A DNA stretch of 64,000 nucleotides, taken from assembly GCA_900466945.1 (NCBI GenBank), contig UBNV01000007.1, forward strand, positions 1 through 64,000, in the 5' to 3' direction. Numbering within the stretch: the stretch's first letter is position 1; each line of letters starts with the position of its first letter. Below are positions 8,935-17,380 of the stretch, in pieces. This stretch comes from Hyphomicrobiales bacterium (lineage in GTDB: Bacteria > Pseudomonadota > Alphaproteobacteria > Rhizobiales > Rhizobiaceae). Under the pieces are notes generated by a model. That model was not told the DNA's origin, did no database searches, and worked only from the letters and a program-made list of their open reading frames with translations. The position numbers and the translations under genes were made by a program.

Positions 8935-10428
8935 ATGATACGGGGAGGGAAGTTCAATGCTGATGCGCTGGGCAGAACTCGGCTCGGTGTGATGCGCACC
9001 AAGTCGATGAAGAACACAAACGAAATGGCGACATTGCCGGCGCTCCAACACCTGTGGCTCAAGCTTCGATCGCTCTCGATATCGGCACAGTTCCTGATTG
9101 CGGCGTCCCTGATCGTTTTCGGCCTCATGACCGGTGTCAGCTTTTTTGTCGCCGCCCAGGTCGAGAAGGCTGCCCAGAATGCGGCGGGCTTTGCCGGGGC
9201 CGTCAGGATGCAGGCTCTCGTCGCACCCCTCATCGAGCGGTCCGCGCAGGGTGAATTTCGTTTTGATGATGCTTTTCAATCCAAGATCACCAGCTTGATC
9301 GGTCAGGGCCCGCCTGGGCAGCGGATCATCAACATCAAGATCTGGTCTGCCGATGGCCGACAGATCTATCCGCCGGGTGCCAGCGAGACACCTGTGCTGT
9401 TCGAAGAGCTCCAACAGGCACTTGCCGGACAAACGGTGGTGTCTCGGACAACCATCGCCAAGCACGACTATAGTGACGAAGAGGCATCCCAATCCCTGCT
9501 GGAGGTTTATGCCCCCCTTGTGCGGTCGTCAGAGGGCGAGGTCCTGTTGGCGGGCGAAATCTACGAAGAGTCCGAAGTGCTCGAACGCCAGATCGCCGAA
9601 ACAAGGCTCACCTCTATGGCCGGCGTCTTCGTTCTCTCGGTGCCCATGTTGTCGCTGCTCTATCTCGTCGTGCGCCGGGGCGCACGGCTGATCGAACAGC
9701 AGCGGCGAACGCTGAGAGAAAGCCTCCGAAATGCGATCGAGTTGTCGGTCGAGAACAATCGACTTCGTCTCCTCGCCGACAATGCGCGCATCGAAGCTGG
9801 CAAGCTGAACGAACGCATCCTGGATCAGATCGGCGCAGACCTGCATGATGGTTCTGTTCAGCTGCTCACACTGGTAAAACTGCGTTTGAGCGACCTGGTG
9901 ACTCCGCGGCCGGATGTCTCTCCCGCCACCCGGGACGCCTTGAGCAAGATCCTCGATCTGGTGGGCAGCATTCTCGATGAAGTGCGCAATCTGTCCGCGG
10001 GCCTGGTGCTGCCGGAACTCGAACACACTACGGTCGATGAAGCTCTCCAGTTGGCGACCAAGCGCTACCTTGAGATCACCGGACGGGATACGGCTCTGAT
10101 CGGAAGTGTGGGAATGGATCTGCGCATTCCTGATCTGTCGATCTGCCTCTATCGCTTCGTCCTCGAGGGCCTGATGAACAGCTATCGTCACGCCCACAGC
10201 AACACTCACATGGTGCGCTGCAGTTTCAAGCGCGGACGGCTATTCGTGGCCGTGGTCGATATTGGCCAACGTCCGGTCCTTTCATCAAAGCGTGAGGTCC
10301 AGAGGGCCCGCCTTGGTAAGGTAAGCCAAAAGCGGAGGATACGCAGTTTCGGCGGTCGAATGCGCTATTTCCCGCGCAGAAACGGCTCGTTTGCCATTGC
10401 GAGCCTGCCACTTGGCAACGACGACTGA
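8935..10428 (+). CDS. Membrane sensor histidine kinase, HisKA_3 (NarX/DegS-like) type
   Basis: This is the sensor of a two-component system. Counting from the first ATG (8935), TM1 is about residues 51-75 and TM2 about 228-247. They flank a periplasmic sensor of about 150 residues. A coiled linker follows, then the dimerisation motif IGADLHDGSVQLLT with His304. The ATPase domain has an N-box-like EGLMNSYRHAH (411-421). The G1 box reads DIGQRP instead of DxGxG, so ATP binding may be weak or altered. The start is uncertain: in-frame GTG/ATG at 8989/8992 and ATG at 9007 and 9028 would still keep TM1. The gene is divergent from the RTX peroxidase. It converges on the LuxR-type regulator, with 5 bp between stop codons, and the two probably form a pair. 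Confidence 0.85.
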   Translation: MIRGGKFNADALGRTRLGVMRTKSMKNTNEMATLPALQHLWLKLRSLSISAQFLIAASLIVFGLMTGVSFFVAAQVEKAAQNAAGFAGAVRMQALVAPLIERSAQGEFRFDDAFQSKITSLIGQGPPGQRIINIKIWSADGRQIYPPGASETPVLFEELQQALAGQTVVSRTTIAKHDYSDEEASQSLLEVYAPLVRSSEGEVLLAGEIYEESEVLERQIAETRLTSMAGVFVLSVPMLSLLYLVVRRGARLIEQQRRTLRESLRNAIELSVENNRLRLLADNARIEAGKLNERILDQIGADLHDGSVQLLTLVKLRLSDLVTPRPDVSPATRDALSKILDLVGSILDEVRNLSAGLVLPELEHTTVDEALQLATKRYLEITGRDTALIGSVGMDLRIPDLSICLYRFVLEGLMNSYRHAHSNTHMVRCSFKRGRLFVAVVDIGQRPVLSSKREVQRARLGKVSQKRRIRSFGGRMRYFPRRNGSFAIASLPLGNDD

Positions 10429-10433
10429 GAGCC

Positions 10434-11090
10434 TCAGCTTGCGACACGATCCCGTGGAGATGTGCGGTTCTTGACAGCGATAACGAGTTCGACCCGGTTT
10501 CGAACGCTGAGCTTGCTCATCAATGACGTCATGTAGTGCTTGACGGTCTTTTCGCTGATGTTGAGGCTGAGACCGATTTCCCGGTTGGTGAGGCCCTTGA
10601 GCAAGCCGCTCACGATCTGCTCCTCTCGATGGTGCAGACGCTCGGGCTGTTGTGTTTTCCGCCGAAGCTCCGCAGTCTTCATCGATACGATAACCTTCGT
10701 CGCGAAGCCGGGCGTGATGTACGTCTCTCCACCATAGGCGCTGATGATGGCGTGGTGCAGATCCGACGACGATGCGCCCTTCAGTACGTAACCGCTGATA
10801 CCCGCCTCGATGAGTTCGACAGCAGGCTGGATGGCGCTGGAGGCGGTGAAGACAATGACTTTTGTGTCCGGGTAGGAAGCCAGGATCAGATCAATCGCCG
10901 CGAACGAATCCCCGGGCATGCTCAGATCCATGACGATGACATCGGGATGGTGATTTTCAAGAATATTCAAAGCATCGACGGTCGTGTGACCCATCGCCAC
11001 CACGTCAAGGTCGGCCTTCGTCTTGTATAGACTGACGAGGCCCTCCAGCAATATAGGATGATCGTCTACAAATGCGACACGTACAAGCAT
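10434..11090 (-). CDS. LuxR/NarL-family response regulator
   Basis: This 218-residue regulator has an N-terminal receiver with acidic DD at 9-10, phosphoacceptor Asp55 in VMDLSMPG, and Lys in VLKGASS. A C-terminal LuxR HTH follows, with the motif LTNREIGLSLNISEKTVKHY. The ATG at 11090 was chosen because a perfect AGGAGG lies about 9 nt upstream; an upstream extension to 11237 has no such support. It faces the histidine kinase gene tail-to-tail. It is likely the kinase's partner and a candidate regulator of the adjacent giant peroxidase gene, but no direct evidence links it to the 20-bp palindrome. Confidence 0.9.
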   Translation of the reverse strand: MLVRVAFVDDHPILLEGLVSLYKTKADLDVVAMGHTTVDALNILENHHPDVIVMDLSMPGDSFAAIDLILASYPDTKVIVFTASSAIQPAVELIEAGISGYVLKGASSSDLHHAIISAYGGETYITPGFATKVIVSMKTAELRRKTQQPERLHHREEQIVSGLLKGLTNREIGLSLNISEKTVKHYMTSLMSKLSVRNRVELVIAVKNRTSPRDRVAS

Positions 11091-11359
11091 TACCCCTGCC
11101 TCCTTAGGGTAATAGCTAACATAAGCTCCCAACTTCACAAAGCGCATGATTAAGTTTCGGTTAATATGGGCGCGGCCATTTTTGGTGAAAGCGAGGCAAT
11201 GCACTCGCGATTCAGGTCTTGCACAGCTCGACGCCAATCAACTCGTATATTCATATATTTGACTATACTGCTCCCTCTATTTCACCTGCGTCGGACGGAC
11301 CGGTCGAACCTGCTTTGTCGCTTGCCATTCACCGATCGATCGGACAAAACGGATCACAT

Positions 11360-11378
11360 TTGTCAGGCAACATGACAA
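11360..11378. promoter_or_regulatory. Candidate GntR (FCD-type) operator upstream of the DMT transporter
   Basis: TTGTCA-N7-TGACAA lies here, and its left part reads TTGTCAGGCAA, one mismatch from the pseudo-palindrome TTGTCAGACAA. The same TTGTCA-N7-TGACAA arrangement occurs at 16513-16531, and a two-mismatch version at 18911-18929. The site is 35 bp upstream of the transporter start. A second perfect palindrome, CCGATCGATCGG, lies just upstream at 11332-11343. The rest of the 323-bp gap from 11091 to 11413 holds no gene that I can support. Confidence 0.5.
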
Positions 11379-11413
11379 AATTCACGTTGCCTAAGATCTA
11401 CTCGGGAGGAGTG

Positions 11414-12343
11414 ATGACGATACGCACCAACGACCACGGCGGACAAAGAGCCTGGATCCTTGCCGGTCTGGCAGGTCCGGCGGTCATGCTTCTCGGCATG
11501 CTGCTCTTCGCCTTGAATGATGCCATGGGCAAGTGGCTGGTTGCGAACTACGGCATAGGGCAGGTCATCCTGCTCCGGAGTATCGCCGCACTTGTCGTCC
11601 TGGCGCCTTTTCTCTGGATGGCGGGCCTCAAGCCGGTCATCGAGGCGGAGCGGCCGGGACTACAGCTGATGCGTGTCATTTTCTCCACCCTGGAACTGTT
11701 CTGCTTCTACTATGCCGTCATGTATCTGCCGCTCGCAGACGTCATGACCTATTGGCTGGCAGCGCCCATCTACGTGGCCGCGGCGGCCCCCTTCCTGTTG
11801 GGTGAGAAGGTTGGCTGGCGGCGCTGGGCCGCGATTGCGGTCGGATTCGTCGGTGTCGTGATCACACTCGAACCCTCGAGCGCCATGTTCACGGCCCCGG
11901 CTCTGATTTCTATCATCGGTACCGCAGCCTTCGCCTTTATGATGCTTACTGGACGCAGCCTGAGAGGCACGCCCGACAAGACCTTGGTCCTGTTCCAGAC
12001 CGGCGGGGCGGCTTTGGTCGGTCTGGTCGCCGCCCCCTTCGGCTGGGCCCCGCTCAATTCCGGCGCGGAAGTATTGCTGCTCGGCCTGCTCGGCATCGTC
12101 GCAATGAGCGCCCACATGCTGGTCAATCGCGCGCTCAAGATTTCGGACGCCGCCACGGTCGCCCCATTGCAGTACACGCTTCTGCTCTGGGCTGTCGTGT
12201 TCGGATATTTCTTCTTCGGCGAGGTGCCGAGGCTGACCATGGTGGTCGGCGCAACACTCATCGTCGGCTCCGGCCTCTTCATCTTCTTCCGGGAACAGCA
12301 GTTGAAGAAACGGGAGGCAGTCCTGCCCTCCATTCCCGAGTAG
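11414..12343 (+). CDS. DMT-superfamily (EamA) transporter
   Basis: This 309-residue, highly hydrophobic inner-membrane protein has two EamA repeats and about ten predicted membrane segments. Repeat 1 starts at GMLLFALNDAMGKWLVA and repeat 2 near the middle, ending in VVGATLIVGSGLFIFFREQQ. A GGGAGGAG Shine-Dalgarno lies just before the GTG/ATG pair at 11411/11414. The spacing is short, so an upstream ATG at 11372 is possible. The family exports or imports small metabolites. A shared operator suggests it moves a substrate or intermediate of the neighbouring sugar-acid pathway; that is inference. The gene converges on dctP and is separated from it by a strong terminator. Confidence 0.85.
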   Translation: MTIRTNDHGGQRAWILAGLAGPAVMLLGMLLFALNDAMGKWLVANYGIGQVILLRSIAALVVLAPFLWMAGLKPVIEAERPGLQLMRVIFSTLELFCFYYAVMYLPLADVMTYWLAAPIYVAAAAPFLLGEKVGWRRWAAIAVGFVGVVITLEPSSAMFTAPALISIIGTAAFAFMMLTGRSLRGTPDKTLVLFQTGGAALVGLVAAPFGWAPLNSGAEVLLLGLLGIVAMSAHMLVNRALKISDAATVAPLQYTLLLWAVVFGYFFFGEVPRLTMVVGATLIVGSGLFIFFREQQLKKREAVLPSIPE

Positions 12344-12352
12344 AGATGTAAA

Positions 12353-12382
12353 AAGCCCGCAGCGGAGTTCCGCTGCGGGCTT
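12353..12382. terminator. Bidirectional rho-independent terminator
   Basis: A 14-bp perfect stem (AAGCCCGCAGCGGA and its complement) with a 2-nt loop lies between the convergent DMT transporter and TRAP dctP genes. A-tracts and T-rich flanks occur on both sides, so it can serve both transcripts. Confidence 0.9.
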
Positions 12383-12423
12383 CTTCTGGTGCGGCTCCTT
12401 AAGGAGAGCCACGACCAGGGAGG

Positions 12424-13428
12424 TTACTTCCGGATTTCGGCAAGCTGAGCCATGATGCCGTCGACCACGTCGGCGCCGATTTCACCCTTGTGCTTTTCGT
12501 AGACAACCATCGACTTCTCGCGAATACGGGCCTTCTCTTCGTCGGACAGCGTGTTCACTTCGAGGCCGGCAGCCTTGATCTTTTCCAGCGACTTCTTGTT
12601 GAGATCGGCGATGACACTGCGCTCGACGTCACGACCGACCGTCGCGCATTCGCGCAAGGCGGCCTGTTCTTCCGGCGTATAGGTGTCGAAGATCGCCTTG
12701 GAGAAGAGGAACAGGAACGGCGTATAGGCGTGGTTTGTCTCGGTGACATACTTCTGCACCTCGAAGAACTTCGAGGTATCGATCGTCACATAAGGGTTTT
12801 CCTGCGCATCGATGGTCTTGGTCTCGAGTGCCGAGAACACCTCACCGAACGCCATCGGCGTTGCATTGGCGCCCAGGTTCTGGAAGGTATCGAGGAAGAT
12901 GTTGTTCTGCATGACGCGAACCTTCATGCCCTCGAAATCTTCCCACTTCGTCACCGGACGAACCGAGTTGGAAAGGTTGCGGAAACCGTTCTCCCAGTAG
13001 CCGAGATTGACGAGACCGACAGCAGCCAGCTTTTCGTTCATCATCGTGCCGAAGTCACCGTCGAGAACCGTGTAGGCTTCTTGAGCGTTGGCGAAGAGGA
13101 ACGGCAGGTCGAAAACGCCGAGCGCGGGCTCGATGCCGACGAGTGGCGATGACGACGTCACCACGGCTTCCTGAACGCCGGAACGAAGCGCCTGGGTCGC
13201 CTGTAGGTCGCCGCCAAGGGCACCACCCCAGAAGGCCTGCAATTTCAATTTGCCACCGGACTTGTCGTCCAGGCACTTCTGCATCGCTTCGATGCCGTTG
13301 CCGACCGGATGGTCGGCATTGATGCCGTTCGAGACGCGAATGGTGCGCTCGTTGAATTCTGCGAAGGCCGGAGCCGCACCGGAAACGGCGAATGCCATTG
13401 CTGTGGTAGCGAGTAGTATTTTCCTCAT
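12424..13428 (-). CDS. TRAP transporter substrate-binding protein (DctP family)
   Basis: This is the periplasmic solute receptor of a TRAP uptake system, 334 residues. A Sec signal peptide (MRKILLATTAMAFAVSGAAPAFA) precedes the mature protein. The DctP core contains a conserved Arg in the MKVRVMQN segment, which by family knowledge binds the substrate carboxylate. GGGAGG lies 7 nt before the ATG. It is the last gene of the FAH-dctQ-dctM-dctP order, 46 nt after dctM, whereas P usually comes first. The context suggests an acidic sugar derivative as substrate. Confidence 0.92.
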   Translation of the reverse strand: MRKILLATTAMAFAVSGAAPAFAEFNERTIRVSNGINADHPVGNGIEAMQKCLDDKSGGKLKLQAFWGGALGGDLQATQALRSGVQEAVVTSSSPLVGIEPALGVFDLPFLFANAQEAYTVLDGDFGTMMNEKLAAVGLVNLGYWENGFRNLSNSVRPVTKWEDFEGMKVRVMQNNIFLDTFQNLGANATPMAFGEVFSALETKTIDAQENPYVTIDTSKFFEVQKYVTETNHAYTPFLFLFSKAIFDTYTPEEQAALRECATVGRDVERSVIADLNKKSLEKIKAAGLEVNTLSDEEKARIREKSMVVYEKHKGEIGADVVDGIMAQLAEIRK

Positions 13429-13474
13429 GATATATCCTCCCTTGGATTGAAATGAGTTGGTTCAGCTAAGATCT

Positions 13475-14752
13475 TCACCGCAGCCATTGGGCCGGCACGA
13501 TGACGATGTCGGGAAACAGGACGAGCAGCAAGAGCACCAGGACCTGTGCCAGCAGGAACGGCGTGACGCCGGTGATGACCTTCCCGAGAGGTACGCGTCC
13601 GACGCCACTGACGACGTTGAGGACGACACCGACGGGCGGGGTGATCAGGCCGATGCAGCAGTTCATGATGAACATGACACCGAAATAGACCGGGTCGATG
13701 CCCGCCTGCTTGATGATCGGCATCAGCACAGGCGTCAGGATCAGGATGGTTGGCGTGAGGTCAAGCGCCGTTCCGACCACGAGCACCAGCAGCATAATGA
13801 CGAACATCAGCAATATCGGGCGATCGATCAGCGGCTCGATGTATCGCGTGATTTCGCCAGGAATGTTGGCGGCGGTAATCAGCCAGGCGGACACCAGAGC
13901 AGCGCACACCAGAAACATAATGATCGATGTCGTCTTGGCCGCCTGCAGGATGACCTGCGGCAAATCCCTTGGTTTCAGCTCGCGATAGATCACCATGCCC
14001 ACGAACATGGCATAAGCCGCGGCGATGACAGCTGCCTCCGTCGGCGTCACCACGCCCGCCTTGATGCCTCCGAGAATGATCACAGGCATGCCGAGCGCCC
14101 AGGCCGCACGCCCAGTCACGCGCAGCCGCTCCTTGGCCGGCGCTTTGGGCAAGGGCAGGACGTTGTCTTTGCGGACCACGATCTGCCAAGCGACGACCAG
14201 CGCAAGGCCCATCAGGATACCGGGCACGATCCCGGCCATGAAGAGCTGTGTAATCGAGACGTTGGCTGCAACGCCGAAGACGATGAACGCCATGGACGGT
14301 GGGATGACGGGGGCGATAATGCCCCCGGATGCGATAAGCCCTGCGGAGCGAGGTACATTGTACCCGGCCTTAGCCATCATCGGAATGAGGATAGCGGCAA
14401 GCGCTGCCGTATCGGCAGCGGCGGAACCGGAGATGCTGGCCATGATAACGGCCGCCATGATGGCGACAATACCGAGGCCACCCCGGATATGCCCGACACA
14501 GGCGATCGCGAATTCGATGATGCGGCGAGACAAGCCGCCGGAATTCATCAACTCTCCGGCCAGGACAAAGAACGGGATGGCGAGGAGCGTGAACGTATCG
14601 GCGCCTGCGATCATGTTCTGCGCGATGATCTGACTGTTGAACATGCCCATGTACCACATGAGCGTCACGCCGCAGAACATCAACGCGAAGGCAACGGGAA
14701 CGCCGATGGCCATGGCACCGAGGAGAGAGGCGATGAAGACGATAAGTGTCAT
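13475..14752 (-). CDS. TRAP transporter large permease (DctM)
   Basis: This 425-residue protein of the DctM/ion-transporter superfamily has about 12 membrane segments. Typical DctM motifs are visible: AIPFFVLAGELMN, SGSAAADTAALAAILIPMM and GLITPPVGVVLNVV. It forms the Na+-coupled translocation channel with DctQ. Its ATG overlaps the dctQ stop by one base (TGATG), so the two are translationally coupled. The long plus-strand frame across this gene is a shadow. Confidence 0.95.
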   Translation of the reverse strand: MTLIVFIASLLGAMAIGVPVAFALMFCGVTLMWYMGMFNSQIIAQNMIAGADTFTLLAIPFFVLAGELMNSGGLSRRIIEFAIACVGHIRGGLGIVAIMAAVIMASISGSAAADTAALAAILIPMMAKAGYNVPRSAGLIASGGIIAPVIPPSMAFIVFGVAANVSITQLFMAGIVPGILMGLALVVAWQIVVRKDNVLPLPKAPAKERLRVTGRAAWALGMPVIILGGIKAGVVTPTEAAVIAAAYAMFVGMVIYRELKPRDLPQVILQAAKTTSIIMFLVCAALVSAWLITAANIPGEITRYIEPLIDRPILLMFVIMLLVLVVGTALDLTPTILILTPVLMPIIKQAGIDPVYFGVMFIMNCCIGLITPPVGVVLNVVSGVGRVPLGKVITGVTPFLLAQVLVLLLLVLFPDIVIVPAQWLR

Positions 14753-15291
14753 CAGGCGCGCTCCACCAGCTTCTCGATACCCTGATGTTCGCCGGCAAAG
14801 GCAGCGATTTCACTGTCGGTGACCCGCCCGGTGACCAGGCGGAAGAGGCGCTCGAGAGCAATCAGGCTGCAGCCGGCGCCGGTGAAGAAGCCGACACCAT
14901 AGACCCACCCCATGGATAGGCCCGTCACGGGGGCACTCATGCTGGCATTAATCGGCAACTGCTTCCAGGTGCCCCAGAAGAAGATCGCCGAAACGCCGAC
15001 AATTAGGAGGTTGGACAAAATCATGCAGATCACTCGACCGCGCCGACCAAACAGCGCGACCAGACTTTCAACACCCAAATGCCCGTATTCGCGAAACCCG
15101 ACGACGGCACCGATGAAGGTCAACCAGACAAAGAAGTAGCGCGCCATCTCATCCGACACAGTCAGGCCGGAATTGAAGCCATAGCGCAGGATGACATTGA
15201 CGAACACCATGATCGCCATGCCGGACAAGAGCAGGATCAACAGCAATTCGAGAAATCTGTAGAAAAGATTGACAGCTCTGGTCATACGCAT
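14752..15291 (-). CDS. TRAP transporter small permease (DctQ)
   Basis: This 179-residue membrane protein has four predicted helices and the DctQ signature around RYFFVWLTFIGAVVGFREYGHLGVE. I chose the ATG at 15291 because it follows the TGA of the FAH gene after one base and gives the usual DctQ length. The longer open frame to 15516 is only overlap with the upstream gene. It is coupled to dctM. Confidence 0.93.
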   Translation of the reverse strand: MRMTRAVNLFYRFLELLLILLLSGMAIMVFVNVILRYGFNSGLTVSDEMARYFFVWLTFIGAVVGFREYGHLGVESLVALFGRRGRVICMILSNLLIVGVSAIFFWGTWKQLPINASMSAPVTGLSMGWVYGVGFFTGAGCSLIALERLFRLVTGRVTDSEIAAFAGEHQGIEKLVERA

Positions 15292-15292
15292 C

Positions 15293-16462
15293 TCACGCCT
15301 TGTCGAGCAGGCCACGCTGGGCCAGGTTGCGGAAAAGGGCACGCGTCCCGAAAGTCCATTCGGCGCAGGCATCAGTGCGGTCGACCCAGTTGACGAGACG
15401 TCCAAGCTTAGGGGTCGCAATCTCGACGCGGTCCCCCACCTCATGGGTGAAGCCGAGACCGGCACCACGCCGATCTTTGACCGGGGCGAACATCGTTCCG
15501 AGAAACAGGACAGCACCGTCGGGATATTGATGATTTCGATTGCGCAATTGGGAAGCCAGGTTTTCTGGCGTGCGGCTGATCGCTTCCATCGGACTTTCCC
15601 CCGTCATCTCGAAGCCGTCCTCCCCCTTCACCAGCAGCGAAACGCGCACCGTCCGCAACACGTCCATGGTGAAGCTGCCGTGGAAGAGCCTGATGAAGGG
15701 CCCGACCGAGCAGGACGCGTTGTTGTCCTTTGCCTTCCCGAGGAGCAATGCCGAACGGCCTTCGACGTCCCGCAGATTGACGTCGTTGCCGAGCGTCGCG
15801 CCGATGATCTTGCCGTCAGACCGAACTGCAAGAACGATTTCGGGCTCGGGATTGTTCCAATGAGAAATGGGGTGAATGCCGACGGTATCGCCACAGGTCA
15901 CCGACGACATGGGCTGCGCCTTGGTAAAGATCTCGGCGTCCGGCCCGATCCCCACCTCGAGGTACTGCGACCAGAGACCCATGTCCTGGAGCAACGCTTT
16001 CACCTTCGCAGCCTGTTCCGAGCCTGCAACAAGTCCCCGGAGACTGTCGCCCAGCACCGGCGCCAGCTTCTCGCGAATGGCCTGAGCGCGGGCGGCATCG
16101 CCCTTGGCCTGTTCTTCGATCACCCGCTCTAGCATGCTGTCGGCAAAGGTCACGCCCGCAGCCTTGACGGCCTGCAAGTCGATCGGCGCGAGCAGGCGCC
16201 CCGCCTCACCGGAAAGAAAACTGTCGAGAGTACCGAGGACCGGAAGGTCGCTTTTCGATGACAGACGCTCCGCCAGATCTTCGATCTCAAAAAGGCCGGA
16301 AGCCGTCGTCGCAATCGCCGTCAGGTCGAGCACCTCACCGTTGCGAACGAGAACCACGCATGGGCCGCCAGCGGCATTGGACCAGACGCGACCGACCAGC
16401 AGCGCTTCTGATGCGTCCTCCGGCAAGATGTAAGCGGATTCCAGGCGTTCTCCAGGCTGCAA
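15293..16462 (-). CDS. FAH-family enzyme resembling XylX (2-keto-3-deoxy-pentonate dehydratase)
   Basis: This is a fumarylacetoacetate-hydrolase-fold enzyme of about 389 residues. Segments GLWSQYLEVGIGPDAEIFTK, SHWNNPEPE, GNDVNLRD and KAKDNNASC match what I recall of Caulobacter XylX, which dehydrates 2-keto-3-deoxy-D-xylonate to alpha-ketoglutarate semialdehyde. The Glu residues of NNPEPE and Asp of GNDVNLRD fit the metal site. The start is a TTG at 16462, 6-7 nt after a very strong GGGAGGAGGT. A longer TTG frame to 16531 begins inside the operator and is unlikely. It is the first gene of the operon with the TRAP genes. Hydrolase or aldolase activity on a related diketo acid is the alternative. 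Confidence 0.85.
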   Translation of the reverse strand: MQPGERLESAYILPEDASEALLVGRVWSNAAGGPCVVLVRNGEVLDLTAIATTASGLFEIEDLAERLSSKSDLPVLGTLDSFLSGEAGRLLAPIDLQAVKAAGVTFADSMLERVIEEQAKGDAARAQAIREKLAPVLGDSLRGLVAGSEQAAKVKALLQDMGLWSQYLEVGIGPDAEIFTKAQPMSSVTCGDTVGIHPISHWNNPEPEIVLAVRSDGKIIGATLGNDVNLRDVEGRSALLLGKAKDNNASCSVGPFIRLFHGSFTMDVLRTVRVSLLVKGEDGFEMTGESPMEAISRTPENLASQLRNRNHQYPDGAVLFLGTMFAPVKDRRGAGLGFTHEVGDRVEIATPKLGRLVNWVDRTDACAEWTFGTRALFRNLAQRGLLDKA

Positions 16463-16512
16463 GACAGACCTCCTCCCTGTCCTTGGGCCGGGACTTTCGT
16501 CGCCTTGCCCTA

Positions 16513-16531
16513 TTGTCAGGATGTCTGACAA
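16513..16531. promoter_or_regulatory. Candidate GntR operator upstream of the FAH-TRAP operon
   Basis: TTGTCA-N7-TGACAA is a perfect inverted repeat 50 bp upstream of the FAH TTG start, between it and the 3' end of the gntR gene. Its right part on the minus strand reads TTGTCAGACAT, one base from TTGTCAGACAA. The same arrangement occurs at 11360. Confidence 0.6.
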
Positions 16532-16618
16532 CTCTCGATACGCATTCTTACGGTCAGAATTTCAGGCTGTCTACCCCGTATCACCGCCTTGTGGACAACC
16601 CGCGTGGCAGCTCGGCTG

Positions 16619-17347
16619 TCAGAATTGCTCGAGACTGAGGTCGATACGGCTCGCAGCCCCGTGCAAATGGGCGCGCATGGCCTCACGTGCCTCGACCGCA
16701 TCGCGGCCAGCTACCGCATCACGCAGCCTCACATGCTCCGCGATAGTCACTTCCACAATCTCTTCGAGAACGGCTCGGGAGCGGGCCGCGTTGATGGCAA
16801 GGCTGATGCGCTCGGCGATGAAGCCGATGAAAAGCGCGAAGTATTCGTTGTGGGTCGCCTCGGCGACCGCTCTGTGAAAGGCGAGATCGGCGACGATCCC
16901 CTGCTCTGTCCATTTGGCAGCACCGGTCATATGCGACAGGGCGTCGTCGATCTTGGCGAGATCACCAGGCGTGTGGTGGACCGCTGCGAGTCCAGCCGCC
17001 TCGATTTCGAGCGGCACGCGCAGCTGAAAAAGTGCGCGAAAGCTCTGAGGGGTCGAAAGCTCGCCATCCTTGATCCGGATTGGCCGGGCAGAGGGTTCGC
17101 AGACGAAGGCGCCGACGCCCTGGCGGGTCTCGACGAGGCCTTCGTTGCGCAATTGCGCGATCGCTTCGCGGACGACCGAGCGACTGACGGCAAGCGTCTT
17201 GGCGAGAACATGTTCGGTCGGCAGACGTTCACCCGGCTTGAGCCGTCCCTGGCTGATCTCATCGGCCAATTGAGCGGCGATGCGAGCAGGCAGATGCTCA
17301 CTGCGCCTGATTTGTCCGAAGTTGATCTGCCCGAGGTCGATCGCCAT
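16619..17347 (-). CDS. GntR-family transcriptional regulator, FadR/FCD subfamily
   Basis: This 242-residue regulator has an N-terminal winged HTH (RIAAQLADEISQGRLKPGERLPTEHVLAKTLAVSRSVVREAIAQLRNEGLV) and a C-terminal all-helical FCD domain. The FCD domain has metal-ligand-like residues in DLAFHRAVAEATHN and EHVRLRDAV. The ATG at 17347 has AAGGAG about 10 nt upstream. It lies 33 bp after the FAD-linked dehydrogenase gene and is likely co-transcribed with it. FCD regulators usually bind small organic acids. This one probably represses the flanking uptake and catabolic genes through the TTGTCAGACAA-like sites. Confidence 0.93.
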   Translation of the reverse strand: MAIDLGQINFGQIRRSEHLPARIAAQLADEISQGRLKPGERLPTEHVLAKTLAVSRSVVREAIAQLRNEGLVETRQGVGAFVCEPSARPIRIKDGELSTPQSFRALFQLRVPLEIEAAGLAAVHHTPGDLAKIDDALSHMTGAAKWTEQGIVADLAFHRAVAEATHNEYFALFIGFIAERISLAINAARSRAVLEEIVEVTIAEHVRLRDAVAGRDAVEAREAMRAHLHGAASRIDLSLEQF

Positions 17348-17380
17348 ACCTGCTGGTCTCCTTGCCACCGCTCCGGTATT

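Noticed and set aside
13457..14785. 442-codon plus-strand frame across the TRAP permease gene
   Set aside because: The His/Asp/Arg-rich composition is typical of an antisense frame, and DctM on the minus strand is unmistakable.
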